Source of the DNA: Lenzites betulinus
Lineage: Eukaryota; Basidiomycota; Agaricomycetes; Polyporales; Polyporaceae
Direction: 5' to 3'
Assembly: GCA_022264855.1 (NCBI GenBank)
Contig: JABYQU010000029.1
Span: 124,001 to 188,000, forward strand
Length of the DNA: 64,000 bases
This document shows positions 1-15,189 of the stretch, in pieces. The notes beneath the pieces are model-generated. The model worked only from the letters and a program-made list of their open reading frames with translations. It made no database searches and was not told where the DNA came from. A program made the position numbers and the translations under genes. How positions within the stretch are numbered: the first letter of the stretch is position 1; every line of letters begins with the position of its first letter.

Positions 1-152
1 CGCCGACATTGCGCGGCAAGAGCGAGGTGCGTTCTGCGTTACGCGCGTATCGGCGCGAGCCCCGGTGATTCCCCGATGCTCATCCGCGCTGCGCCCTTCT
101 AGCACTCGAGCACGAGACGCGCTCCGAGCAGTCGGTCGAGCAGAAAGTGTGA
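1..152 (+). CDS. 3' end of an unidentified protein-coding gene
   Basis: The first 26 bases read as an open codon series (A-D-I-A-R-Q-E-R). A GT-AG intron at 27-102 ends in a pyrimidine-rich cttctag. The last exon, 103-152, continues in phase and ends with TGA at 150-152. The spliced tail is hydrophilic and Glu/Gln-rich (LEHETRSEQSVEQKV), a plausible C-terminus. Only about 24 residues lie in the window, so the family cannot be named. The call rests on intron phase and codon flow alone and could be coincidence. Confidence 0.4.
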
Positions 153-4663
<4,511 letters not shown>

Positions 4664-5676
4664 GTGTCGTCGCACTTGAGCGGTGGGCGAAGGAAGTTTT
4701 GGGAATATGTGTAGCGGTAAAGTGGCGTGAATGCTTGCAGCGTGTATGAGTGTCACTGCGTTGTATGATCAATAGATTCGTCCTGCATCTGCAGGAAATA
4801 CTTGTCATGGCCAAGCGTCCGAGTCGGCGTCCGGGGCGCACGCTTGTAATGCATGTGGTCCTGTATGTTTTTGGGCTTCCACGCACATTACGACAGAGGT
4901 TCGTCGACCCGTCACCTGGATGGATCACCCGTTGATGACATTCATTACACCCCCATAGGAATACACACGCTCACCGCCTCTGTAACTGCAACCGCAACTT
5001 ACTGACGTGCAGCTTCGATCCCTGCGCAGGGCCCGTGTGCATCGACGCGCCAGCAAGTCAGGAACGGGGTACAAACCGTATACATCCCAGCGGTCGCGGG
5101 AAGATGGCCGTGGCACGTTCGTGACTCCCTAGCACGGCCGCTCACTGTCCGCGCTGTATCATGTCTTCGAATGCGTGAGAGGGGGTGGAGAAGCTTAAGA
5201 ACAGCGCGCTGCTGGAGCGGGGAACTCAGGAAGGTGGGTTGGGTTCACGTGGTGGCCTGCGTCGCGGAAGCTGTGGTGCACGGAAGGCCGCTCTGCAGGC
5301 GATCCATGTCGAGTCTGTGGGTTCGGGTTGAACATGTATATCATCTATGATCCTGCGTCGATATGTAGCGATGTGATGGGGGGAGAGGTTGAGGTGCCTT
5401 GCACGGTCATTCGAGTTCGGCGAAGTTATAAACCGACGTCTGTGAGAGGTCGACTGTAGCAGAGAATCTATGCGGATTTGGTGGTGCTGGTGTTAGATGT
5501 ATCAGTGCCGCGTCAGTAGCTAGTCAGTATATCCAGTACCGCTTATATATATGGTCAAGAGCCTGGTTCTGAGAGGAGCACGAACTTCAGTTGAACTTGA
5601 AGTTACAGCTGTAGTGGCGCTACAGCGATCATCCCACGCTTCTCCATGAGTGCAGCAGAGTTAAGGTTCAAATGTA
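4664..5676. other. Intergenic stretch between SPE3-LYS9 and tRNA-Thr
   Basis: This contains the presumed SPE3-LYS9 3' UTR and about 700 bp of non-coding DNA. No ORF here has a recognisable domain or plausible exon series, and no repeat stands out. Confidence 0.6.
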
Positions 5677-5763
5677 TCCCGTTTAGCTCAGCTGGTAGAG
5701 CGCGTCACTAGTACGAGAGATCGTGTAATGACGAGGTCAGTCGTTCAAGTCGGCTAATGGGAA
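5677..5763 (+). tRNA. tRNA-Thr (anticodon AGT) with a 14-nt intron
   Basis: A full cloverleaf can be paired by eye. The acceptor TCCCGTT (5677-5683) pairs with AATGGGA (5756-5762) with one G-T pair, and A5763 is the discriminator base. The D arm is GCTC-AGCTGGTA-GAGC. The anticodon stem is CGTCA/TGACG and the T arm AGTCG-TTCAAGT-CGGCT. The anticodon AGT lies at 5710-5712 after T33. The loop is 21 nt long, which resolves into a normal 7-nt loop plus a 14-nt intron at 5714-5727 inserted after position 37, the canonical nuclear tRNA intron site. The D stem and loop and the T loop fit the internal RNA polymerase III A and B boxes. Confidence 0.88.
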
Positions 5764-5766
5764 TCA

Positions 5767-5770
5767 TTTT
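5767..5770 (+). terminator. RNA polymerase III terminator of tRNA-Thr
   Basis: A run of four T residues lies four bases past the tRNA discriminator base. This is the usual Pol III stop, minimal in length. Confidence 0.6.
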
Positions 5771-6707
5771 ACTGCTCCCTTCACTACTAGTACTCTCTCT
5801 CTCCTTTCTCTAGGTCTCCTGCTTCAATCAACTTCAATATTGGTGCTCGAGAATTGTAACGAATGGATAGTAACTATAGTGAACATCATACTGAAAGTAC
5901 CGTGTACGGTTTCGTATCCCTCCTACGATTCGTACAAGCAAGTACTGGCCAGGCTGGCCTGTGGCTTCTGCGGCTAATCATTCTATGTATACGGACTTGT
6001 TGAACGCGGCGCGCCGTGGTGTAACTCAACCCCTGACCTTCTGCTAGGGCTGTGAACGGAGCCGTGCCAAAAGTCAGCTTCTTAGGTCAACGTACAGTCG
6101 TAAGAACACGCACCGCCGCATCGAGGGCATCTAGGGCACGACGACTGCGCGGCACGTCCTCGATGTGGGCGGGCAGCGGGGCAGCCGAGGACTATTGAGT
6201 TTATTTGCAGGTCCTTCATTAGCTCCGATGTCTAGCTACGGTGCACGTGCGCAGTGAGGGGAGACGTACTACGGTGGCCGCGACGAGCACGAGTAGAATG
6301 GCTAGAGAAAGCGTGTAGAACTGCTGGAGGCGGGTCATGGTGTGCCGAGCCTGCTGAGAAGGATTGGTCGTGGAGAGCCAAAGCTGTGGACTGGAGGGAG
6401 TGTCAGTATTTGTACCAAATGTGCCAGCGCTCGGACACATAGCGCATTGCTGCCAGCTACACCTGTGTCAAGCGAGTCAATTGGGTTCGATATATGAGCG
6501 GACATAGCGTTAGTCAACTACTCCGATGAGCCACCACCTTCCTGTCCTCCTTGACGGCGCCATACCATATGTGTAGACCGATGCAGCTCAGGGCTCTCCA
6601 CCACGATACTATAGCAAAAGAAATAGTCTGTACAGCACTGTTCTTCACACAATATTAGCAATATCCCCATGTAGCAATAGCAGGGCCCTTCCTACCGTAT
6701 GCCGCAC
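5771..6707. other. Intergenic stretch with one doubtful small membrane ORF
   Basis: Mostly featureless. On the minus strand an ATG at 6338 opens a short reading frame whose first 24 residues are an obvious hydrophobic helix (MTRLQQFYTLSLAILLVLVA...), followed after 6279 by a possible GT donor. It could be the first exon of a tiny membrane protein such as a small ER complex subunit, but I could not find a convincing second exon and do not name it. Confidence 0.3.
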
Positions 6708-7351
6708 TCAAGCCCCTTCTTCCGCCTCCTCATCCTCGTCCTGTGACCCCTCCTCCTCTATCACTGCCTCGTCAGCCCCGGCCCCGTCTCCCCCCGCCGG
6801 CTGCTGCACGCCAATATCGACACTCCCCACCGCCGGAAACCAGCCATACTGCCTCAAACCAACTTTAAACTCGCCCGAGCGCGCGGTCTGCACATCGACG
6901 CCCTCTGCGACGAGCGCGTCCCGCTGGCGATTCGCCCCGCTCGTGCCAGGCCCGCGCGAGGAGATCGTGCCGGACGAGGAGAGCACGCGGTACCACGGTA
7001 TGGGCGGGACGACGTCGGGCGACACAAACTTCAGTGCTGGGTGCGGTGCGAGAGTCGCACCGGGCCGGGATGAGTTAGTACGGGATCAGAGGACGAGGAG
7101 GAGGAGGGTGGCGATGTCAGGGGCGCGGGTTAGAGGCGGATGGAGGGGGGTGGCGGACCTTGGCCGACGTGCCGGGAGTATGTGGGCATGCCGAGGAGCT
7201 TCGCGACATGCCCTGGAGAATCGATACATGAGGGGTTCATGTCAGTCTTGAGCGAGAATTTCGCTAGCCGCTTACCGTATGAAGTTACGCGCTGGGGCGG
7301 GATCTGGCGGACGACGTGATAGACCTGCGCCGCTGGATGATCATCACGCAT
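6708..7351 (-). CDS. ATL1: Alkyltransferase-like protein (ATL), DNA alkylation damage sensor
   Basis: Three exons (7351-7276, 7212-7159, 7036-6708) sum to 459 nt, 152 residues. The product aligns by eye over its whole core with the DNA-binding domain of O6-alkylguanine transferases: QVYHVVRQIPPQRVTSYG, the helix-turn-helix region GMPTYSRHVGQAL, then PWYRVLSSSGTIS and RQRDALVAEGV. The active-site Cys of true MGMT (PCHR) is Trp here (PWYR), the hallmark of ATL proteins such as S. pombe Atl1. Atl1 binds O6-alkylguanine without repairing it and flags it for nucleotide excision repair. The tail is strongly acidic (Glu/Asp run). An in-frame ATG at 7378 would add nine residues; 7351 fits the Atl1 N-terminus better. 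It is divergently arranged with BMT2, 251 bp apart. Confidence 0.88.
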
Positions 7352-7602
7352 CGCGCATGCAGAGACGCACTGCGACATACGGCGGCGTGGAACTCGTCTC
7401 CGTCCATGTCTTTGGCGTGGGGCACGGACTCGGCGTCGTGGTCGGAGGATGAGTCTGCCGCCGCCCTGCCAGACGCCCGCCGCTGCCGGAGCAGGGCGGA
7501 GCGTGGCGTCACGCGCACGCGCTCTGTGACACACCCTGAAAGCCTGCACATGTGCGACGGCGCATGTAACGGACATGCGGCCAGCTATGCCACCCTAGTG
7601 CT

Positions 7603-8667
7603 ATGCCTAAAGCGCGGAAAACCAAACGCAAGACCCCTGTGACCGTCGCCGGCCCCTCCACGGCTGGACCAAGCTCCCAAGCCGGCGGTACATCTAGTCA
7701 CCCGCAGGCCACGAGAACCGTCATTCGACGCTTCCATGTACTTATCAAACGTCGGTCGCAGCTCCAGAACGCCATCTCTGCACACGCTCGCAATGCTTCA
7801 AGCGCACAAATTGAGCTCGGCACCGTGCAACGAGAAATTGAGGAACTCGGCGGGTTGGAGGCGTACCAACATATGTCTTCCATTGGCCAGAGCAGCGACC
7901 GCGGAGGTGGGAGCGAGAAAATCCTCGTAGGCTGGCTCCGCGAGCTTCAAGTTCCGCAGACCATGAAGGAGAAGAACAGCCGGCTACGGCAAGTTTTCGT
8001 CCACCTTTCTTTTTTGCTTGCTATGCTGAATTATTTTATCGACATCATTAGACTCCTGGAGGTCGGCGCTCTGAAACCAGATAACTACTCGTCCTGTGGT
8101 AGATGGATAAGTGCATCACCTATCGACCTGCATTCTCGTCATCCGTCTATCCAGGAGCAGGACTTCCTGCTAATGGATGTCGAAGCGCATCGGGAGTGCT
8201 GGGATGCAATCAGCCTCAGCCTCGTCCTCAATTTCGTCCCAGATCCCAAGAACAGAGGTGAGGGCATATACAACACCGCAACAAGTATACTTTCTATGAC
8301 ATCACAAATGCAGGACGCATGTTACGCATGGCACACACAATGCTCCGGGCGAAAGGCGTCCTCTTCGTTGCTGTGCGTCCAGTGGTTATGTGACCTCAGC
8401 TTCTTGCTGACTCGCCGACGTCAACAGCTCCCACTGCCTTGCGTCCTCAACTCGCGTTACTTGACCCCCGAGCACTTCCAGGGCTTAATGATGGCGGTCG
8501 GCTTTGAGCAGGTTCGCGCGCGGTGGAGGGAGGGCGGGAAGATGGCGTATTGGCTGTTTCAGAAGTCGTCATCTCTGGGGTCGACGACCTACCAAGACCA
8601 TGTGCTGTATCAGAAGAAGACTGTGTTTCGCCAAGGAGACAGGAACAATTTCAATATATTGTTATGA
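7603..8667 (+). CDS. BMT2: 25S rRNA (adenine-N1)-methyltransferase
   Basis: Four exons (7603-7988, 8052-8257, 8314-8372, 8428-8667) give 891 nt, 296 residues. The basic N-terminus (KARKTKRK) resembles a nucleolar targeting segment. The methyltransferase core shows LLEVGALKPDNY (SAM site), IDLHSRHPSIQEQDFL, ISLSLVLNFVPDP and, after splicing, LPLPCVLNSRYLTPEHFQ, all typical of Bmt2, which methylates an adenine of helix 65 in the large-subunit rRNA. The first intron uses a GC donor (GCAAGT at 7989), since the only nearby GT would break frame. The other introns are GT-AG. The start ATG at 7603 is the first in the open frame. Confidence 0.9.
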   Translation: MPKARKTKRKTPVTVAGPSTAGPSSQAGGTSSHPQATRTVIRRFHVLIKRRSQLQNAISAHARNASSAQIELGTVQREIEELGGLEAYQHMSSIGQSSDRGGGSEKILVGWLRELQVPQTMKEKNSRLRQVFVHLSFLLAMLNYFIDIIRLLEVGALKPDNYSSCGRWISASPIDLHSRHPSIQEQDFLLMDVEAHRECWDAISLSLVLNFVPDPKNRGEGIYNTATSILSMTSQMQDACYAWHTQCSGRKASSSLLCVQWLCDLSFLLTRRRQQLPLPCVLNSRYLTPEHFQGLMMAVGFEQVRARWREGGKMAYWLFQKSSSLGSTTYQDHVLYQKKTVFRQGDRNNFNILL

Positions 8668-9326
8668 ATATCTTGTCTGGGGTCTTTCGCACTACCGATA
8701 AGCCGCCGATCCAAAGTACTGCGGTGCAAACGCCCAAGTTAATGTGGCCATACTTCTCAGGTTGAACGAATACTCCCGTCCTTGCAATACTAGACCACGC
8801 CGTTCATCCACGCGGACAATAACACAGAATCTAAAAGCACGGTCGGAACGCGGCTGTATGTTTGGTGTGTATCGCGACCGCTATTCGGATGCAAGAACGA
8901 AACCAGTGAGCGGCCTCAATGACCTCCTGCAGTGTTGACTAAATCCCACTGTTGTCCAGCAGATCGTGAGTCATTGATAGCTCGCTCGTCAGTCTCGGAC
9001 CAGGGAACGTTCAAACTGACGCGTCTCGCGGCGAGCGTTACCTCTTACCGTCGTCCACGATCCGCGAGCTATGACACAAGTATACCACCTAGTAGCTTCA
9101 AACATCTTCAACTCATTCTGCACTGCGCTCAGTCTAGCTCGCACAGGAAAGGGAACAATTGACGGAGAAACCGTCTCCAGAAGTGTATTGCAACTCTGGA
9201 ATACATCGCGTCGAAGCGCAGTATGGCACAGACCATCTCAACAGCTATGAGTTTTGCAAGTACGGCCATCAAGCCGCTCCAGTCGCATTGCAAGCTGCAC
9301 GCCGCGTTAGCGCGTCCCTCGCCAAA
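8668..9326. other. Intergenic stretch between convergent BMT2 and GH28 genes
   Basis: The two neighbouring genes point toward each other, so this should be 3' UTRs and spacer. Only short ORFs without recognisable content are present, and no repeat or RNA is visible. Confidence 0.6.
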
Positions 9327-11315
9327 TTAGAGGCCAGGCAATAACGCACCAGGCAGCCCGAACTCGCTCGCGACGTTCACGCACTTGAAGCCCGGCGCCG
9401 TCCCGTTCGGAGGCGCGACGTGCACATTGCTGAAGCGGATGTCCGGGCACGGCACCGCAGGGCTGCACTCGACGTCCACGACTGGGATGCCGCGAGTTGT
9501 GAGTGTCAGAGCGTCCACGTGGTACACGGTGAATAGGGGAGGGTAGACGTACTGAGGTTCCGTAAGGAGCTGCCGGTCCAGTCGCTGAACGTGAGATTGC
9601 TGAACTGGATCGTCGAGGGCTGGTCTCCTCTGCGATACCAGCGTCAGGCGTCAGCTGCTGTGGAGGGAACAGGATTGGGGTGCACATACGACTGGCCTCC
9701 GTTTGTCTGGTAGAGGTGGATAGGGACCGTAACGCGGTCGAGGGACACGCCTTTCGCGACCACGTTCGACACGTATCCTACCGGAGAGCAAGAGAAGGCA
9801 TCAGTTCGCGCGTGCTCTTCGGAGTCGGAGAAAGTTGGTGGGGAGACTGACCTCCGCCACCTCCGCCCCCGGTAGGCGGGGAGCCGTGCACGGACCCGGT
9901 CCATGTCTTCAAGTAGACCCCGGAGACCATGTTGGGCTGGATTGAGGGGTCAAGACGGATCATCTACTCGGGCGTAGATAGTGTAAGTGTTGTAACTTTC
10001 AGGACGTGTTAATGCTGACCTTGGCGTCCTCTATGACCAGGTTATCCACAATATCGGGCTATAAGGAGGGGGTTAATATTGTTCAGCGGCAGGCTGCTGA
10101 GACGATTGGGAATACGCACGAGGCCGGCGTACTGCCCGAGCGAACCGATGGCGATTCCGTTTCCGCCGCGGCAGGTGATGTCCTTTGCGAAGATGTTTGT
10201 CGAGTTCTGTGTGCTATAATGAGTCAGGGTAGTAGTGTGGTGTGGTGCCGAGACGTACACCTTTGATGGCGAGACAGTCGTCGCCGGACGTGATCTGAAT
10301 GGTCATGGTGCTAAGTAGAGGCCTGGAGAAAAGGGGGCGCAAGGCGTACGTCGAAACGGAGGAGCGACACCTTGTCGGAGCGATACGTGTTGATTCCTGA
10401 GGTATGTCAATATGCGTGCAGAGCCCAAGCCACGGCAGGACCGTACCGTCTGTGTTCGGAACAATGCTGCAAGACACATCCAGCATAAGCACCACATCAC
10501 AGCCCTGCCAACTTGAAGAACAACTGAGCTCACTTCTGCCCCTTATACAGCGGATCCTCGTTCGTCGCGTTGCACAGCATCCCGTCATACACGACCTCGC
10601 GCGAGTCCGCGACGGCGTTGCACCAGAACGGCTGGCCCTCGATGCGGAAGTCGCGCACGACGCCGCGCGTGACGTTCGAGAGCGTGAGCGCGACGGGCCG
10701 GCCGTCGCCGTCCGCGCGCGTGCGGTTCCCGTAGAACGACCACCAGACCTGCCCGTTGCCCGTGATGCCGCCCGTGCCGTGCGCGTCGACGGCGAAGTCG
10801 TGCCCGGTGAGCACGAACCAGGACGCTTGCGACTGGATGAAGATGACGCGGTAGGTGTTCGCGGGGTCGAGCCAGTACGTCGGGTCGGGCTTGAACTGCG
10901 GGGGTGTGAGTAGCTATGTGGGGGTGAGCGGGGTTGGGACTTACGTTGAGGTATCCGTGGAGGTCTACTTGCGAGGAGACGAGGTTCCAGGTCATTTTCC
11001 TGTATTCCGTTTGTTAGATACGTCCGTCTCGAGTGAGTATCTATGCGTACCTGGTGATGTTGTACTGCCCGGGAGCGAATACTGTCCTCCCGAAATGGCC
11101 GCACTTCGCAATAGCTGCCTCCACCTGCACCTTAGTGTCAGCACTCACCCAGACGAGACAGGTAGAACTGGACATACCTGATCCGTGTCATCCCTGCCAT
11201 GTCCAAGGGGACGCAGAGTGCAGACCTTCTCCGTCGATGTCGCCGCAGCGTTCGCACACGCCGCCCAGCTGCAACACCCCAGCGCAAAGGCCAGTAAGCT
11301 CAGTAACGCGCGCAT
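9327..11315 (-). CDS. Secreted glycoside hydrolase family 28, exo-polygalacturonase-like
   Basis: Thirteen exons were joined in phase (11315-11178, 11124-11051, 10999-10945, 10895-10534, 10466-10447, 10396-10350, 10294-10259, 10206-10120, 10058-10020, 9963-9852, 9777-9690, 9629-9553, 9481-9327). They make 429 residues. A signal peptide opens the protein (MRALLSLLAFALGCCSWAAC). GH28 landmarks appear in order: VPNTDGINTYRS, SGDDCLAIKG, CRGGNGIAIGSLGQY and GVYLKTWTG. NTDG and GDD carry the three catalytic Asp. The usual GGH/GHG histidine is replaced by Asn (GGNG), seen in some exo-acting GH28 subgroups, so substrate is uncertain: terminal galacturonate of pectin or a rhamnogalacturonan. Several N-glycosylation sites and paired Cys fit an extracellular enzyme. 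A glycine run (exon 10/11 join) forms a loop. Confidence 0.9.
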
Positions 11316-12122
11316 ACCGTGTTGTTTTCGACGCAGAAGCTCGAGCTCGGAGTTACGCGCACGATGGCGGCGTGCTTTATTGCCTGCACGGCGGTCACGA
11401 GCTGATGCGCGACGGCCCGGGGGGTGCATGCATCGCGGTCAGCGACTCATCGGCTGGTGGGGGCGCGTCCAGTGACCGAGGGGTAAATATCCGGTGGGCT
11501 GAGGATGTCCTAGGGAGCTTCGAGGTTAGTGCGAGGGTGACGTCGATATCGGATGTGTTCGCCGCGTCTCGTTGATCACCTGCGTTTGTGCCTGTAGGCG
11601 AGCTACGTTAGCTGGGTGATTCGGGTATTCTGAGAAGCCAATTTGGCTGATTTGTAGCTGCTGAGATGCTAAAGCACTTGTTCATGAGCCCTTGCACATT
11701 TTATGTACGTTTAGCCAGAGCGGCACGGTCATGTTTTGCTGGTGATATGTCGTGTTGCAGATCATCGTCGAGGTTGCGCCGATGCCAGTGCATTCTCCCC
11801 GAGTCCCTCATACTGAAACACACCAAAGATTTAGATGATAAGGACAAGCAGATTGTCAGTATTTCAGTTCTGGCGAGCGACAATGAGACTCGAAACATTT
11901 GGACGTCATGCCGGTAACAAATCAAGTTGAGCGCAGGTAAGCGCCAAGGTAAGCGCTTTACTCAACGTGCCATATGGTAAGCGCCCACAAGCACCAAAGC
12001 CACGCGGCGAGCCATCAATAGGATCATTATCCATGCGCGCGGCTCGGACTTGCTTCCGTCCTACCACAACCGTCGGTGTCGAGCTTCGCCTCCAGCTGCC
12101 GTAGGTACTGTACAGACAGCAC
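11316..12122. other. Intergenic stretch, divergent promoter region
   Basis: This lies between the GH28 gene (minus) and the unknown protein gene (plus), so it holds both promoters. No ORF is convincing and no clear TATA element was identified. Confidence 0.5.
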
Positions 12123-13506
12123 ATGGAGAGCGAATCTGTCGCTGTCGATCCAGGCGAGGGTCCGTCTTATGGCCCCGCACCACCCGTGGTGGCAGAATCC
12201 CAAGCCACGCATGACATACAGCCCGAGCTTCAACTTGAGCCACATGAGACTCCGGTGCCCGAACCTGCAGCAGAAGACGGTGCGCAGCCTGCCCCTGCAC
12301 CACAAGACGCTGCAGTAGATGCCCCCGATTGCCATTGCTGTAAGCTTTCGTCTTGCCCGTGGTTCGTAATGCATATGCTGACCACTTCGTCTACATTCAG
12401 GGCCACACTCGAAGGAAAGCCTGAAGGAGCCTCACCCACCGGAGAGGATCTTCCGTCAAGTGCGAAAGATCGTGGGGGGCGCCATACAGGATATTAACAC
12501 GATGATCGAGCGGTTGCGTGCGCTAGACCTGCCTGATCCAAAGGTAGCACAGCAGGGAGAATTGGTTCATATCGCACTTGACGCATTTGGCCAACCTCTG
12601 GCAGATGTACGTCATATCCGTATACATAGCCATGTAATGTCAGCGCTGACCGGTGACCCCTCACATTCAGCGATTCGACCTCGCGTCACTGTTCATATGT
12701 CAGGCGCCCGGGTACTTGTTTGCGAAGCCTCGCTGCCGGAACACATTCTCGCAGCACCTTGTGTACCTTTCGCGGCGGGACGATACGCTGCGCACGGTAG
12801 AAGAGACGCTCAAGCAAACGCTTGCGGATGCACAGCCCCTGTTCGAGGCGCGCGACAAGTTCATGAAGATCGAGGCAACGAGGCGCAGGAGGCGGCTCGT
12901 GCAGATGGCGGTCCGCGCGACGGCACGTCCGTTTCACTTGTCTCTGCATAGTCCCTTGTTGATCTTTCCTCACTTTAGGCGGTCATGTCGCTGCCGTTCG
13001 CACCCGTGGTCTCCGCGACACTCAGCGGGCTCGACACGTTGGTCCTGGCGATATTCTTCGGGGCGGAGGACATCATCGTCCCAGAGGAGGACCTACGCTC
13101 GACGTCCGCCAGTGTCGACTCGCTCCTGAAGGAGATGACCGAGAAGATCGGGATGGTCGAGGAGCTCCGGGGCGAGATCGCCCTGATTCGCAAAAAGGTC
13201 ACGATGCAGGAGGGTGATCCGGCTGCGTGTCGCCTCTCTAAACTGGTGTTGAAACTCCAGGAAGCGCACGATCTTGCGGAGACGGTGATCCAGGGGAAGA
13301 AGAGTCAGGACGGGCGGAGCGCGACTGATCCCGCGCCGTTATCGCTTCGAGATCTCGTGGCGGCTGTACAGGAAGTGGTGGACGTGCTTGGAGAACCTCA
13401 CGAGGATGCGTTGTCGTTTATAGAGGTGGACGGCGCTGAGTGGGCGGGCCTTGATGAAAAACTCAAGTCATGCATGGTGTTACAATCGGTGTCTTCCACT
13501 GTTTAG
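12123..13506 (+). CDS. Unrecognised protein of 396 residues with coiled-coil potential
   Basis: Four exons (12123-12339, 12401-12606, 12671-12910, 12979-13506) join in phase with clean GT-AG introns to give 1,191 nt. The first 70 residues are Pro/Ala/Glu-rich and probably disordered. The middle has amphipathic segments (FRQVRKIVGGAIQDIN; LRTVEETLKQTLADAQ) and a basic cluster (TRRRRRLVQM). A moderately hydrophobic stretch near SATLSGLDTLVLAIFFGAED could be buried or membrane-associated. The C-terminal third is rich in charged helices (VDSLLKEMTEKIGMVEELRG). I recognise no family. The consistent splice phasing and uninterrupted last exon of 176 codons argue that it is a real gene. Confidence 0.7.
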
Positions 13507-14039
13507 CCTGAGATCCAACATCCATTGGTTACAGTATTGTTTTCTTCGCGCTCTCTTGTTTTATACGGCTCTCACATCTGCTGCTATACCTTTTCTGGTT
13601 CTACTCTTACACCAGGTGCGCTTCGCCCCCCAGAAGCTGACACAATGCTAACACATCTGCACAGCTACTACCCACACGTTCGTCTCGCTTGCCTCCGGAC
13701 TTACGTTGTCATACATCGCTCCTTCGCAATTAAATCATCAAGGCCCTCTCACTCGCATCTGACCCAACCATCCATGTTGTTACAATGCGATTTCCATTGC
13801 ATGTGCACTGCCATGTCATACCCTCGCAGACGTGGGTCCTGGTCAATGCTACTTCATCGCCTCTAACCAATACTTTGCAGTTTAACGCCGTCGCAAGCAT
13901 AGTAGAAACAAAACAAATCGCATTCATCATATCGCATACAGTCAGAGCACTGTTCAAACATCCTCTTCTCTCGCAACGGCCGCCCCTGCTTCCACCTCGC
14001 CGATACGAATATCATCTGGGACCGAAGACGCCGTTGTGT
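13507..14039. other. Intergenic stretch between convergent genes
   Basis: AT-richer spacer between the unknown protein (plus) and the hydrophobin (minus). No gene, RNA or repeat is seen. Confidence 0.6.
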
Positions 14040-14499
14040 TCAGGCCGAGACCGGAAGGCATCCAATGGCGAGGATGCCTCCTACCGGGATTAGCAGATTC
14101 GTCAGTATCCGCACCGCCCACAACATTGAACACAATGCGCTCAATTGAACCCACCAAAGGAGTTGTTTTCGCAGCAAACCGTGTTCGCGGAGCTGCAGCA
14201 CGACTGCGTCAGTCTATGCTCACCAGGAAGTATGCTGGCCGAAGAAGTACGTACCAAGCGTCACTGCCGCCGACGCCGACAACGGAGACGGGCGAGCAGG
14301 TGAGCCCAATCGGGACGTTCACGTCCTGGAGGACGACACCGAGGGTCTTGAGCAGGTTCGCGGCGGAGGCGCTGCTGGCGGGCTCGACGGATTGGCAGCA
14401 CTGGATCGAGCCGGTGTCGCAGGATCCACCCGTTGCGGGGGCGGGGGTGGCGGCGGCAAGGATTGCGAGAGCGGAGAGCGTGAAGAGCTTGGCGAACAT
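14040..14499 (-). CDS. Class I hydrophobin
   Basis: Three exons (14499-14255, 14192-14155, 14080-14040) encode 107 residues. A secretion signal (MFAKLFTLSALAILAAATPA) precedes the eight-cysteine signature at residues 27, 34, 35, 68, 82, 88, 89 and 102. The spacing is C-X6-CC-X32-C-X13-C-X5-CC-X12-C, within the class I range. Typical motifs are IGLTCSPVSVVG and VCCENNSFGG. The short exons 2 and 3 carry the CCENNSF motif and the last Cys (AIGCLPVSA). Such proteins are secreted and self-assemble into amphipathic rodlet films on aerial hyphae and fruiting bodies. The last two introns interrupt the C-terminal half, as is common in Agaricomycete hydrophobins. Confidence 0.93.
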
Positions 14500-14575
14500 G
14501 GCGAAGGTGGGTGGTTGATACTTGAACGACTGGTGAGTGATGTTCGAGTGAGGATGTCGTTGAGGTGCGTCGACG

Positions 14576-14583
14576 GTTTATAT
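14576..14583 (-). promoter_or_regulatory. TATA-like element of the hydrophobin gene
   Basis: The minus strand reads ATATAAAC about 77-84 bases upstream of the hydrophobin ATG at 14499. It abuts the 217-bp direct repeat that begins at 14584, so the repeat supplies the sequence immediately upstream of the presumed core promoter. Confidence 0.45.
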
Positions 14584-14800
14584 TCTATGTTCATAGCGGA
14601 GGCGAGCTTTGAGCGGCGTTTACACGCGAACATCGGACGATTATGGATCATTGTGTGACATTGTAAACAGCAGTTAGTCCGATAGTAATAAACGACAAGG
14701 TATTCGGGCGAGAGCCCGCCCGCCGGCGCGAGGTGGGCTCACCGGCGCACGACGCGCGTATCTCCGTTTATCTGTGAAGTCCTGTGAGCAAGCCATGAAC
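14584..14800. repeat. 217-bp direct repeat, copy A
   Basis: Identical to copy B at 16243-16459 except for one base near the right end (A here, G in B), with no indels. The ends carry a short inverted motif (GTTCAT left, ATGAAC right). An internal segment can fold (GAGCCCGCC against GGTGGGCTC). No TG...CA termini with flanking primer site or target duplication were found. Confidence 0.92.
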
Positions 14801-15189
14801 GGTGGGCGGGCTGAGTTCCCCAGGGTGCGGCGTGGTGGGCAAGTAGTCGTGTCGGCGGCGCGGAGATCACGCGGTCGAAACACCCGAGGGAAAGGGAAAA
14901 AGGAGGAGGGGGGGTGGGGGAGACGAGTAAGGAACGTGTGCGCTAGGGGAAGGAAAAGGAGGGAGGGGAGAGGAAAGCCACGAGTATAACGAGTTCGGGG
15001 AGGGCGGGTATAGATGCACGTGCGAAGGCCGGTTTCGCCTCTAGTCGGTGGACGGTGTGGCGACGATCCGCGGTCCGCTGAGATTGGATTCGGCGTGGCG
15101 GCGGCGGTGGCGTGCCGCGCCGGACGGTGGACGGGTCGTGCGGTTGGTGCTGTCCGGGAGCCGGGCCTATCGATGTGTCCTTGGAAATC

